A stretch of DNA of 64,000 nt from Eunapius fragilis (taxonomy: Eukaryota > Porifera > Demospongiae > Spongillida > Spongillidae), in the NCBI GenBank assembly GCA_963681505.1, contig OY811971.1, positions 24,831,036-24,895,035 on the forward strand, in the 5' to 3' direction. Below, in pieces: positions 44,281-56,418 of this stretch. Position numbers and translations under genes: made by a program. The notes under the pieces are model-generated. The model was given only the letters and a program-made list of their open reading frames with translations, made no database searches and had not been told where the DNA came from. Numbering within the stretch: position 1 is the stretch's first letter; each line of letters opens with the position of its first letter.

Positions 44281-46986
44281 ACATACATCATAGTGACATC
44301 ACTTTTACTGAAAAGGACAGGATCGGAGATGGAAGCCAGGCAGCTGTGTACAAAGCATATTGGATTTCTAAGAATTTGAATGTTGCAATAAAAGTGTTAC
44401 TTGCAATTTCAAATGCTGGAAAAAGAGAGGTTAGCCATTTCATCGTAGACCTGTATTGCAATTGCTGACAAATATTATTCTTGAATTAGATTGACACACT
44501 GAGCGCAGTGAAGCATAGAAACATTGTACAGCTATATGGTGTATATGAAAATATGGATGGAAAGGTTTGCTTAATACTAGGTGGGTAATAGTGCACTCAG
44601 TCTGCTGAAGTATAATATTAGTTGATTGGAAGATAAGGAAAAATTATGCACCACACTCGTTACTGCTGGTCAGTTGTGTACACAAAGCAGCCTATACTGT
44701 ATATCTGCTCCATACGTAGAGTATTGTCTTCCACAATACCATATGCATTTTGATGGCTTTCCTCAATCGTTGTATTTTGACCCGAACATATACAAAATTC
44801 TTATAACCAGATATATTGTTGATGTCTCAAAAGCATACCTAATTCAATTGTGCTGAAATTCTATAGTTACTTTGTTGGTAAAGGTACACGAAAGGCCAGT
44901 ACGCTATTTTACATACTCGGCAGACATAGTGTTACAAAGCACATGTACTATGCATCTCAAAAAGGGATTTGCATTATTGTGACAGGGAATGATTAAACCA
45001 CTACCAAATAGTTGGCAACTACCATTCCTAGCTGAGGCATGCTGTAAAGCCACCTAATAATCCAATTGCTACCCTTGAAAAACTCATAATTTAGTCAAAA
45101 CCATTAATATTCCTACAGCCACTGTACGGCAATTTGAAAAAAGGACTAAATATTGCTGAGATTACAGTTCAGTTTTACACACGTGCTAGCTGTAGCTTCT
45201 ACTAGTGAGTTCTATTTTATTACATACTTGCAAAGATCCCAAATTGGTACGAAGCAATCCGTTCAGTTTTAGTTTGGCCTTTGTAACATTTCTGCCCCTT
45301 ATAACCGTGTATTCAAACGATAAGTAGCAAAGTAAGTACACATCTTCACCCATCCAATGACATAAATCCTACGGGAATCATTAATAATGCAAATAGGAAT
45401 CCAACCACAATATGTTATGTTAGGGGATAAGATCAAAACAACGGTAAAGCTCTAGAGCATGAATAAATTGCTGCTGGTCGATCTGGTAAATTTTTGACAT
45501 CAGTGTGTGTAGCAAGTGTTACAAATGAGCCTTCCATTTCAGTTTTTAAAAATCATAATTTGGGACATAGGTGCACGTTTATTTGTACGTTAGATAAACA
45601 CCCATGTGCTCAATTTGATGCATCAAATACCTTCTGAAGTATATCTGCAATGGTTAGAAGTATGATACAGACAATAATCAATCACTTGTCTGTCGTTGCT
45701 GAATAATTAGTCTAGAATGCATCTACCAGCTGTGGGGAATTCTAAGATATAAAAGAAGATATGTTCACCAATGAAAATATAATTCAACATCTGCCACTTC
45801 ACCCAAGTCTTTAATATTCGTTAGGTGGTATGGCATGCTTGAAAAAAGGTAGCAATTCAACGAGAGTAATAAATGAGTAGCTATATGCAAGAAACGTCCA
45901 AAATTTATATCAGGTTTCAAAAGACTGTTGTTATCAAGACGTGCTGTTGTAGGTGAAACAAGATCAACATGAAAAGTATTCATTTGCAGAAGGAAGTTCA
46001 ATTTCCATATAAGATTGATATGAAGCATGGACGTGTAATGAAACATAATTATTTGATTCCATTCCATTTTTAAATTATATTGCTTATGTTCTGACAAATA
46101 ACATGTGGTACAAAACTTAGAACTTGCCCAGACATCCTTGGATAAGCATTTGAAGCAATGCACTCCAAACCTTGTGACAAGTTTGAACTGGTCAATGCAG
46201 ATTGGAGAAGGTATATTTGAAGCATTCTCACCAGAGGAATTGGGGATATGGAATTTTTTTAATAGGTATGAAATACCTTCATCATGGCGCACCTACTGCT
46301 ATAGTACATGGAGATTTGAAGTCCTTAAATGGTATGTAATGCACAATAATTTTGAAGTCATTAAGAGCCATCACCAATTGTCATCATACGTGAACGTGTA
46401 GTACTTGTTCATCCTGGTAATACACTTAAGGTTAGTGGAATGGCACATCTATAATAATATTATAATGTATGGCATTCTTAGATTACAGATTTTGGATGTG
46501 CAAAGTTTCAAACTGGTAACATGTCTACCGTGACTAGACGCACTTTGCAATGGTGTGCACCTGAGGTCAATTATTCATGTTTATATTTAAATCCACCTCA
46601 TATTTTACCACTTACAGGTATTTAACAATGGGAAGCATTCCGTGGAGTCTGATGTTTATGCTTTTGGCGTGTTATTGTGGGAAATAGTCACGCACGATGA
46701 ACCATACAAAGGCCTGAGTGATTTTCAAATTATGGGCAATTTGTATCAGAATAAGGTACACATGCATAACTTAATTAACTGTTCTGGCACTGCATGGGTT
46801 TTAACAGCACCTAGAAATTCCATCGAAGTGTCCTGAAGTGTTCAAAGGACTCATGCTACAATGCTGGGATGTGGATCCTAAGGTACTTAGTGATACATTT
46901 CACATGTGCAGATGGATTGCATCACTGCTACATAATACAGTATTGTTTTTTAGGCAATAAATTGCCCAGCACTAAATCGGAGCTAG
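44281..46986 (+). CDS. Protein kinase half of the kelch-kinase gene (exons 6-14)
   Basis: Exons 44281-44429, 44490-44580, 46121-46210, 46266-46331, 46366-46430, 46482-46565, 46618-46755, 46808-46882 and 46954-46986, all GT-AG and in phase. Kinase landmarks: glycine loop IGDGSQAAVYKA (386-397), VAIK lysine K409, the Glu of KREID (421), hinge VCLILELA, catalytic loop HGDLKSLN (D498, N503), DFG (528-530), APE (551-553), DVYAFGVLLWE and CWDVDP (618-623). It looks like a TKL-type Ser/Thr kinase; all catalytic residues are present, but HRD is HGD, which makes it a non-RD kinase. The DFG-to-HGD spacing is longer than usual. Exon 14 codes only for 10 residues (AINCPALNRS) where the RP and helix I of the fold should be, so the real last exon may be elsewhere or the gene is 3'-truncated. 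Intron 9-10 is only 34 nt. Confidence 0.87.
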
Positions 46987-47849
46987 GATATAAAATACAC
47001 TTATTAGCACGTGCTTTGCATGCAGTATGGTGATGCCAACATGTACTGGTGTGCGCAATTATAGTGAGGAACTTTACAAGTATAAGCGCAATTGACATAT
47101 TGTTGTGTCACATGCAATGTACTTGGTATTTATTATGTAGATTTTAAATTACTTTTGCCCAAACTAAGTCTCACAATATTGCAGCTGTTGTGCAAAGGGG
47201 TGAATTGCAGGTATGAGGGGGAGGGGGGTGTCATCTTTGGAACCTAAAGGCTCCTCCCCCCGCCAAAGTAACGAATAACTATGTCACAGATAGTTCTTAC
47301 AGCAATCATACAAGGGACAATGTCATAGTATGGCCCGTACACGCTGATTAAAGAAGCAACCACATCATATAGTTGCTGGGGAGTGGGTCTGAGTACAAGA
47401 TTTCAATGCCCAAAATGCAATGCCAGCAGCCTTTTTCTAAATTATCTATACAAAGTTGTTGTGGGATGTTTTCAATTTTAAGAAGTGGGGAGGCTACCAC
47501 CCAGACCCCTTCCTATCCTCCTAGGCACTCTCCCTCTAATGAATATCGTTATTAGACCTCCTCCCCCCCCCCCCCCTCCAACTCCTAAATCCACCCTAGC
47601 CACCCTATATTTCAGTATCATCGATAATATGTTGAATGATATGCCAATATTAAGTGCGCTAAATTATGGAGTAAGCTTGAAACAGTCAAGACAATCATAC
47701 ATAGTCAAAAGCAACATTTGTACAGGGCTAGCACTGTGGCTGCATATGTGCACCAACTAGTAGCTAAATATAGAGTTAAAAACACTTTAGAGCTATCATC
47801 ATGCAAGTAGTAGCCGAGCACCTTGAGGTTATATTGCACAAGATATAAA
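46987..47849. other. Intergenic, nothing recognised
   Basis: A G-rich patch at 47216-47230 and a C run at 47563-47577. No further kinase exon with the missing RP motif was found. Confidence 0.4.
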
Positions 47850-47930
47850 AAGGGCTCCATCGGAACCTGCGGAAGCAGGTTCCATATAGAATTGAAGCCA
47901 TGAACTGAAATCATTTTAAAACGTCTCGTA
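47850..47930 (-). repeat. Dispersed repeat with terminal hairpin (copy 5)
   Basis: A perfect 9-bp stem GGAACCTGC and GCAGGTTCC (47862-47870 and 47875-47883) around loop GGAA, followed by CCATATAGAATTGA and, about 15 bases on, TCATTTTAAAACG. Same layout as the copies at 8308 and 41034. Confidence 0.7.
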
Positions 47931-48155
47931 TATCATGCACACTACCCTTCCCAATGACTCTTCAAAATATTTGGGTGTGTCATCTGTTGTGCATGCCGCT
48001 ATCATTAACTCCACACACTAGCATCATACACGTTCATCCTACAGAGCAGGTACCAGCTACCTATAACTAGTTTGCCTTGAACGTAATGTATTTTGAAGCG
48101 GTGGGCCCACACCCCCTCAAGAGAAAAAACCTCCATGAGTGAGGAAAATATACTG
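47931..48155. other. Intergenic, nothing recognised
   Basis: No feature was recognised. Confidence 0.4.
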
Positions 48156-48325
48156 CACAGCAAAAAAAATCGTCGAATCATTTCTTGATTTTCAATTGAT
48201 TTATCCCTTACACTCTGGTACAAAATTTTTACATACCTTGCGCAAACTGTTAACATTATGTACCAGAATGTAAGTGACAATTCAATTGAAAATCAAGAAT
48301 TGATTCCATGCATTTTTTTGCTGTA
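48156..48325. mobile_element. MITE family A, 170 bp
   Basis: CACAGCAAAAAAAATCG at the left, TTTTTTTGCTGT at the right, inner arms TTTCTTGATTTTCAATTGAT and CAATTGAAAATCAAGAATTG. No clear target duplication. Nearly the same as 26881-27052. Confidence 0.8.
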
Positions 48326-49388
48326 AGCTGCTCTGCTAACACTATATAACATTACAACATTGCTTGTAATTCTTTGTCCGCATGCTTCTATATGACACAG
48401 GTTCCATATGTTGTCTCCTCACCATGGTGATAAACCTTATAACTGCAGCACTAACCATGGATAGAAGAATACCTGGATATGAAACGCGGAGATCATTGGA
48501 AATGATCCGCGTTTCAGCACATGACACAAAATATCAAAACCTTACATGTAGATACAAATTTAATCACTATATATGTACGTGTGCTCCCTTCAACTAACTG
48601 GGTAGATGTGTCTCAATTCTATCTAGCTTGCCATTTCCGTGCACGAGAGGTACCGAAACATATATCGGTCCGCGGATGGTTAAATGAATATAACCAGAGA
48701 TATGTGATATAACACACAAAACTAGAAGACATTTGCACATAACGCACAACTTTGGTCTACCTTTGAAGTACGCGTTCCACACATAAACTCATTCTTAACA
48801 TTTAAATGCAAAATTGGACTTTGCTGCGTGTGTCTAACCCACACACTATAGGTACCGAAACACGATGGGTCCGCTACCTGTTCACAAAGCAGTTGTATCC
48901 ACACGCTGAAGCCCCTTACAACAGATATAGGTTCGTTCCACAGAGGGAATAATGCAATGTTTTGCTTATAGAAATGAATGGTTGGAAGCTTTTCTAATTT
49001 GAGATATATGTTCCGAAGAGGCTAAAATGACAGATACGGTACCTACGTAGAGTATGCGTAGTGAATTGCATGAACAATAGTCACTAACCTGGAAAGTAAG
49101 ACTAGTGGGAATACGAAGAATGCCGAATATAACGATTTTTGTGTTGAATAGCAGTGAAAGTTGGAAAAAAGGCGTACGCTACAAAAGGGTTCATCGAAAC
49201 ACTGTTCGCTTCAAAGGGTCCGCCGCCTTCAATTGACAATTCAATGGATCACGAGAGGCGTTTTATATCCAGGTATTCTTCAATCTATGCACTAACTGAA
49301 GGGGGGGGGGGGGGGGGACGGGCGGCGTACCGACGCCTAGATTTATTTACTCCAAACACCAGACACACTTATTCCAAACTACACGTGG
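48326..49388. other. Intergenic with a short hairpin
   Basis: A hairpin at about 48481-48516 (GAAACGCGGA..TCCGCGTTTC). A 17-G run at 49301-49317. No gene was recognised. Confidence 0.45.
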
Positions 49389-49396
49389 CCCAATAT

Positions 49397-50415
49397 CAGG
49401 GCTGCCGTAGGCCGGCTAGGGGTCTGGCCTGAGGTCGGCCGGCCTGCCAGTCCGGCCTGCCAGGCCGACAAGTTAGTAGATATTATAGTTTATAAATGTC
49501 AATCATTAATTTTATTATTTTACGTTATTGCGTTGTCAATCAACGAAGCTTGTCTTTCGGTTTCTACGTATACCTTTTGCTCAGCGGCTCAAACCTGTTT
49601 CATACCCGGATCTGTGGGAATACAATCCCGAGGAACTCGTGAGATTCGCGAAGGTTTAGTAGTACTGTAGTAGTGTAAACACATCCGCTATCTGGTCTCA
49701 TTTCAAGGTCCATACATCAAAGGAGTAGGCCTTCGCAGATAAAGCGTGGTGTGATTACTGCCACAGGCCGTTCTCCAGGGAACACAGCACTTTAATTTGT
49801 CTAGACACATTGAACGGCATTACAAGGATGAACAACAACGTGCATGTGTGCAGCAGTCTTCGCAACACAGTTAAGGAATATGATGCTTGGCTCTCAGAGA
49901 TCAGACCAGTAGATGTCATGGCCTCTTTAGATCACTTGGAATGGTGTAAAATGCACAACACACAATTTCCCACTATTGCAAAGCTTGCTCGAATATACCT
50001 GGCTATTCCAGAGCCATCCGCTCCATCAGAGAGCGGAGTGTTTTCAAGAGCCATTTTGATCCAGGAACGACAGCGATGGAACCGGCATGTACTTCCCCAA
50101 CGGCTGGAGCCATCAATTATGCTAAAGCACAATGCATGGATGCTTCGAAAGAAATAAGCCAATGCTATTGTTCAATGTACTATTAATAATAATATTTATT
50201 CGCATCTCAGTATGATTTTTTATTATTTCACAATCGATCATCAGATCTTCAATACATTAATATTTGAATTCTGAACAAGAAGTAAGCTTGATCTGTACAT
50301 GTACAAATCAGTCATATACTATATGCATGTATTGGCATAATGAGGGGCGTGGTCAGGCCAGACAGGTCAGGCCAGGTCTGTGGCCTGACAGGCCGGCTGG
50401 TCTTTGGTAGCCCTG
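49397..50415. mobile_element. hAT element, 1.0 kb, perfect 8-bp TSD
   Basis: Ends CAGGGCTGCC and, inward on the other strand, CAGGGCTACC, flanked by CCCAATAT on both sides (49389-49396 and 50416-50423). The terminal GC-rich, GGCCGGC-containing segments are partly repeated inside each end. It contains a BED finger remnant directly fused to the C-terminal dimerisation domain, with the catalytic middle missing. Confidence 0.9.
49690..50157 (+). pseudogene. hAT transposase remnant: BED finger joined to dimerisation domain
   Basis: IWSHFKVHTSKE, a stop, CDYC and, after a frame change, LSRHIERHYK form a broken BED finger. It is followed directly by a C-terminal hAT dimerisation domain: HLEWCKMHNTQFPTIAKLAR, YLAIPEPSAPSESGVFSRA and LEPSIMLKHNAWML (FP.LA..AR..L.IP..SA..E.VFS and N.W motifs), ending with a stop at 50157. 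The DDE-type catalytic core is absent, so this is an internal-deletion derivative that would need a helper. Confidence 0.85.
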
Positions 50416-50423
50416 CCCAATAT

Positions 50424-51048
50424 GCGTGCGCATCTCCCACATCACTCAACCAACAGCTATGCACATGGGCAGAGCTTATGCATATTACCATCACCAATCA
50501 ATAACATGTAGATTTCTCTTCACGCCTTCAACCACTGACTCGATAAATTTAGCCAAATTCATATAGGAACTTATTTCTGTCAGTAATTCATGCCTCAAAC
50601 AACCGAAAGTATATGACTCGCGTTTGGAGGAACGACAGTGAATCAGATGATTTTCGTCTTTTTCGCTATCGAATTACGATAATACAAGCAGAACGGTTTT
50701 GCGTTGGTTCCGTGTCGTAACAACGCGCGCTTTTAGAGATAGATGCCTCCTCCCACCTACATGTAACACATATTATACCCCTCCGGCTCCATCAGTAGAT
50801 GCAACCCCTACATCCACATTCCGCCGTTTGTGGACTCGTCGCATACCTGGGAAGAGGGGTCTGCAGTCCAATCGGACACCACGTTCACATAAGCCGCTAG
50901 TATTTAGTACAAATTTCCAATTGTTAATTGTGTTGCTGGTTATATTGCAGGAGCGAGGGGTGTGAGACTGATACAAATTCAATGGTCTTATTTCAGAATT
51001 GTCTAGTTAGTACATTTATGAATTAAGAAATTAAAAACAGATATGAAA
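50424..51048. other. Intergenic; segment shared with 8.4 kb
   Basis: 50641-50740 matches 8404-8511 (CGATAATACAA, GTGTCGTAACAACGCGCGCT), an old dispersed repeat. No gene was recognised. Confidence 0.5.
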
Positions 51049-51350
51049 TAAGTGACAGAAACATTCTCAATGAGAAAGTTGGTGGCGTATAGGATTGGAA
51101 AGAATATAGGTATTACAAGGGTCTAATAAGAAGGGGAAATGTAATAGTATTATATTTTCCCCATTTGTCGGACATCTTGTTTTGTGAGTTATGGAATTGC
51201 CTTTTATTTAATGGATTTCGTTTTGATTCAACCTCTAATCATTTACCCAGTGGTATTAAAATTATACATTCCTTATAAGATTGGAAGGGTGGAAAAAGAA
51301 AGGAAACAAGGGTCTAATAAGAAGAGGAAATGCAATAGTCCTATGTTTCA
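51049..51350 (+). repeat. Decayed hairpin MITE family B pieces
   Basis: AACATTCTCAATGAGAAAG, TTGGTGGCGTATAGGATTGG and two AAGGGTCTAATAAGAAG words followed by GGAAATG. Related to 30368 but broken. Confidence 0.6.
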
Positions 51351-52130
51351 CCTCAAACCACTCCGAACCGCATTGGATCCAGTTCAATCCACTTCATTGC
51401 AAACTGGTCTCATTTTGTCAGTGAGCCTCTGAAGCAAAGTGTTACATGTGTAGTTCAAATACCATCCTACACATTATTCAGGTAGCATTACATATGCCCT
51501 ACAAAGTGTGCTAGAAAGGATTAAATAGTGGTCTATTGATTGCTTACTTCCTGTAAAGTGATCCCTAAATGGTCACTGTCGTCCCAGGTGTCACACTATG
51601 ACAAAAAGAAATCATAATTTTGAAGATATTTAGTTTTATGAGAGAGGTAATCAAATACAGGAGATTATTTATCTGCCAGCGCACGATACACGTCTGGAAA
51701 GTTATGAAGGCTTGCAGGCTCTGAAAGATGGCAATGTGTCATGGTTTTTTTAAATAATTATCCAGCAACACAGTAATAACCCGGTTTGAAAATACAATTA
51801 CGGTGACAGAATAAACCATTTAATGAATAGACACTTTAGATTAATATAATACGTTGGCTACTCGAGGTCAGGCGCCAAAAGGCTATAAGGTTAGGAGAAA
51901 AAATATATGGGTCCCACGATATATTCTTGACGGACATCTGATTGCTGCCATGGTGGGGGCTAGGAAAGATAGAGATACCTCGAATGCTGATCGCCGAAGC
52001 TTGTTACTCAGAGATTCCATTAATTTGGCTGACTAGTCGTGAGAGGGTAAATCTTAACTTTTGTTTATAGGCAGCAAAAGCATTGCAGACAGAATTTCGG
52101 ATATTGTTTGGGCGAAATTTTTTCCACTTG
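51351..52130. other. Intergenic, one unassigned 60-residue frame
   Basis: A 60-residue frame at 51854-52036 (starting KGYKVRRKNIWVPRYI after nine residues) has no recognised family. Confidence 0.35.
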
Positions 52131-52325
52131 ATTTAATAAAAACATTCTCTATACGAGAAGGTTGGTGGTATACAGGAATCAAAGGTGATGGTGGTTTTAA
52201 AAGCAAGTGAACAAAGCTTCTGATTAAAAGGGAAAAATGAAAATGACCTATATTTACAGCATGTAGTCATATTGAACTGTGCGTGTTAATATAGGTCTAT
52301 TTCATTTTCGCTTTTGCCATGCATG
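52131..52325 (+). repeat. Diverged hairpin MITE family B
   Basis: TAATAAAAACATTCTCTATA, GAAGGTTGGTGG and TATTTACAGCAT words followed by an inverted TAATATAGGTCTATTTCATT. The right end is missing. Confidence 0.6.
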
Positions 52326-53537
52326 CATTAGCAAAAGCGAAGCCATATAATTCATAGGATAAATGTGCCCTAAGTAAACTGGTCTCACGCTTTTATAAGA
52401 TAAACCATGCACCTCAATTACCAAATTAACGTAAGCAATTTTGGCGTTATACACGCATTTTAAACAGCACATATTAATATAATGCGGCAATATCTACCGC
52501 GTATACCCACATCACTGCTCACAAGTCCGTATACATTGCAAAGACATAGAATCCTCTTATGGGTTGATTTATTGCGGCTGAGTGACTGTAATCTCTGGCA
52601 AGACTGCGACCCTAACCATAGTCAACTACTGCCAGCCAAGGATCCAACATCCGAGTACTGGGCTTGAAGAAGGAATTCAAGAATGTTCATGTCAATTAAA
52701 CAAAGTAGCTGAGGCATTGGGAGAACTAGTAACAGATGTATAGTGTAGGATAATCGCAAGCAATATGAATTTCTGTCAACCTGGGTAGTATGTTCTCAGT
52801 GTGCATTAATGTGATTAATGGATCCATAAAATTCATATTGTTCATCGAACAATAACCTCGTCCCAAGGCCTATTATTACATTCAGGTTTCGGGTGCAAAA
52901 TTGCTCATCTAACTTTAACAAAAAAATAGGTCTGAGGACGAGGCTAATTACAGATCATGTATCTCAGGTTGAATATATTTTATGCAGAAACGACCAACAT
53001 TCAAGATAATTATGAATAAATTGGAATCTAACGGTGAGTTGCATAGGAATTCAGCCATAACAAGATTGTGAACTTTTTAAAAAGAAATTATAGCAATAGT
53101 ATTATTTTACTTACTTGCATCCATCTTCACACATATAGTGGTAATCAAGAACCACACATTTGTCACTTGAAGCATGTGCAAACATTTTAACTTCACTCTC
53201 TAGCAGCTTTATCACATAGATAGATTTATACTTTTCATATCAAACTACCTGGCAATGTGGATCAAAGCCATTTCTACGAGCCTATTACCTGTTCCCACAG
53301 ATGTCTATTGCAGTGCCTTTCATCATAGTACAACTGTACTTGCTTTTTCTAAGGTTATTACCCAAAGTTATAATTGAATGCCTGATCTCTTCCCCTCCCT
53401 CTCTCTCCCACTCCCTCTTCCCTTTCTCCCTCCCCATCTTAATCTCTTGCTCTCACACGCATCTCCATGCACACCACAAATTTGTGTATTGTGAGCATTA
53501 ATATATTTAACTGCATTGAATGTAATACTGTTTCCAC
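52326..53537. other. Intergenic, nothing recognised
   Basis: A pyrimidine-rich patch at 53383-53450. I searched here for exons upstream of the death-domain exon and found none I can support. Confidence 0.4.
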
Positions 53538-53758
53538 GCTGTAAAAGACAATTGTTTAGCCACACCACATTTTCCTAGCTATGCTCTGATCATGTGACAT
53601 AGAAAATTAATGCTACCGAACGACACTCATGAGGAAAATGGTATTCAATTATCCATTCTTTTGCTTTTCGCCGAGGCAAAACTTATTTTTCATATGCCTA
53701 AAGTTTATATTCAGTATGCGTATTGATGGACACAATCATATCCTTTTAATCCTATCAG

Positions 53759-53791
53759 ATACTTGGCCAAGTCCTACTCCAACTCCTTTAG
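53759..53791 (+). CDS. Possible 33-nt microexon, unit 1 (GC donor)
   Basis: Between acceptor CCTATCAG and donor TTTAG|GCAAGA. In phase 1-1 it reads TWPSPTPTPL. The donor is GC rather than GT, so use would be weak. See units 2 and 3. Confidence 0.35.
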   Translation: MLGQVLLQLL

Positions 53792-54652
53792 GCAAGAATA
53801 TTATAATGCCAAAAATATGGGCCAACTCAGTGACGGTAAATAGTAATGAACAAACTGCTTACAGACTACTGCTAATGAGCATGAACTTTGAATTAATTAA
53901 TCGAAATGTTACTAGTGTAGCAATACTATTAATTTCTGTACTTATATGCGTAGTTCTTAATATATGAAGCTGATTACTGATGATTGTCTTCAACTACTTA
54001 GCCATATAATTACTTGGCAACTCTTTGATTTTTGAAGCTGTCTAAATAGATCATTAAGGGTATACTATGTGAATTCAATGTGTGTCGAGTGGAACTGCTG
54101 ACTTGATGTAGCAGCTATTTGTGTATGCAGCTATCTTCAGTGTTTAGTGTACCCCTACCAAGGTGGCCTCCTGCATGTGATGTATGTGCATGTATTTATC
54201 ATGCAGTAGCCCAAATTATGTACTCGTAGTATGCCTCCACTGTATTAGTTGGTGTGACATCTAGAAACACACAATAAGCCTATTATAGGGATGCAAAGAA
54301 TTTTAATGATTGATATTATAACTTCAATACATACATTCAAGGTCCCCAGGAACTTAATGTTACAGTCTCTGAAATAGCGTACAAATGTAGACACCAATGG
54401 TGTACTGCACCATTCCACAGACCCTCTAGATGCTGTAAAAGACAATTGTTTAGCCACACCACATTTTCCTAGCTATGCTCTGATCATGTGACATAGAAAA
54501 TTAATGCTACTGAACGACACTCATGAGGAAAATGGTATTCAATTATCCATTCTTTTGCTTTTCGCCGAGGCAAAACTTATTCTTCATATGCCTAAAGTTT
54601 ATATTTAGTATGCGTATTGATGGACACAATTATATCCTTTTAATCCTATCAG

Positions 54653-54685
54653 ATACTCGGCCAAGTCCTACTCCAACTCCTATAG
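54653..54685 (+). CDS. Possible 33-nt microexon, unit 2
   Basis: Between acceptor CCTATCAG and donor ATAG|GTAAGA, a near-consensus donor. Symmetric phase 1-1; the reading TRPSPTPTPI would join in frame to the death-domain exon, which also begins in phase 1, giving a Pro/Thr-rich hinge. No transcript evidence is available. Confidence 0.42.
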   Translation: MLGQVLLQLL

Positions 54686-55569
54686 GTAAGAATATTATAA
54701 TGCCAAAAATATGGGCCAACACAGTGACGGTAAATAGTAATGAACAAACTGCTTACAGACTACTGCTAATGAGCATGAACTTTGAATTAATTAATCGAAA
54801 TGTTACTAGTGTAGCAATGTTATTTATTTCTGTACTTATATGCGTTGCTCTTAATATATGAAGCTGATTACTGATGATTGTCTTCAACTACTGAGCCATA
54901 GAATTACTTGGCAACTCTTTGATTTTTGATGCTGTCAAAATAGATCATTAAGGATATACTATGTGAATTCAATGTGTGTCGAGTGGAACAGCTGACTTGA
55001 TGTAGCAGCTATTTGTGTATGCAGCTATCTTTAGTGTGTAGTGTACCCCCTACCAAGGTGGCCTCATGCATGTGATGCATGTGCATGTATTTATCATGTA
55101 GCCCAAATTATGTACTCGTAGTATGCCTCCACTGTATGTAGTAGTTGGTGTGATATCTAGAAACACACAATAAGCCTATTATAGGGATGCAAAGAATTTT
55201 AATGATTGATATTATAACTTCAATACATTCATTCAAGGTCCCCAGGAACTTAATGTTACAGTAATGTGTATGATCATATACCCCTCTGAAATAGCGTACA
55301 AATGTAGACACCAATGGTGTACTGCACCATTCCACAGACCCTCTAGATGCTGTAAAAGACAATTGTTTAGCCACACCACATTTTCCTAGCTATGCTCTAA
55401 TCATGTGACATAGAAAATTAATGCTACTGAACGACACTCATGAGGAAAATGGTATTCAATTATCCATTCTTTTGCTTTTCGCCGAGGCAAAACTTATTCT
55501 TCATATGCCTAAAGTTTATATTTAGTATGCGTATTGATGAACACAATCATATCCTTTTAATCCTATCAG

Positions 55570-55602
55570 ATACTCGGCCAAGTCCTACTCCAACTCCTTT
55601 AG
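55570..55602 (+). CDS. Possible 33-nt microexon, unit 3
   Basis: Same as unit 2, with donor TTAG|GTAAGA and reading TRPSPTPTPL. It is the nearest candidate upstream of the death-domain exon. Confidence 0.42.
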   Translation: MLGQVLLQLL

Positions 55603-56418
55603 GTAAGAATATTATAATGCCAAAAATATGGGCCAACACAGTGACAGTAAATAGTAATGAACAAACTGCTTACAGACTACTGCTAATGAGCATGAACTTT
55701 GAATTAATTAATCGAAATGTTACTAGTGTAGCAATGCTATTTATTTCTGTACTTATATGCATAGTGTTTGGCCAGCTCCACGCATGCGCTGATGGATGTA
55801 TTGAAACCCGGTATTGCCCTTTTAGGGACAGCCTGCTTGTAACTTTATATTTGCTATAGACTCTCTCGGCAATTGCACTACACCAGGTTTGATTTGCTAA
55901 TTGCATAATTATGTTCTTAATATATGAAGCTGACTACTGATGATTGTCTTCAACTACTTAGCCATAGAATTACTTGGCAACTCTTTGATTTTTGAAGCTG
56001 TCTAAATACATCATTAAGGGTATACTATGTGAATTCAATGTGTGTTGAGTGGAACTGCTGACTTGATGTAGCAGCTATTTGTGTAAGCAGCCATCTTTAG
56101 TGTTTAGTGTACCCTCTACCAAGGTGGCCTCATGCATGTGATGCATGTCCATGTATTTATCCTGTAGCCAGAATTATGTATTCCAAATTATGCCTCCACA
56201 GTATTAGTTTGTGTGACATCTAGAAACACACAATAAGCATACTATAGGGATGCAAAGAATTTTAATGATTGATATTACAACTTCAATACATTCATTCAAG
56301 GTCCCCACGAACTTAATGTTACAGTAATGTGTATGGTCATATACCCCTCCGAAATAGCGTACAAATCTAGACACCAGTGGTGTACTGCACCATTCCACAG
56401 ACCCTCTAGATGCTCCAG

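Larger units (their letters stand above)
53538..56411 (+). repeat. Three tandem units of about 0.9 kb
   Basis: Units 53538-54431 (894 bp), 54432-55348 (917 bp) and 55349-56411 (1063 bp, including an insertion of about 146 bp near 55766-55911). They are nearly identical over hundreds of bases. Each carries the same 112-residue frame (truncated or extended in unit 3), which I read as a by-product of the repeat rather than a protein. The third unit runs directly into the death-domain exon; the unit junction (CCCTCTAGATGCT) is the base sequence just before that exon's acceptor. Each unit holds a possible 33-nt exon. Confidence 0.93.

Noticed and set aside
46105..46401. 98-residue standalone protein
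   Set aside because: Runs through kinase exons 8-10 and their short introns; only the spliced reading gives kinase motifs.
51854..52036. Possible exon of the death-domain gene
   Set aside because: No splice signals in phase with the death-domain exon and no recognised motif.
53629..55859. Three related 112-139 residue proteins
   Set aside because: They are copies of one tandem DNA unit; the frame has no domain and holds a better-supported splice-bounded segment.
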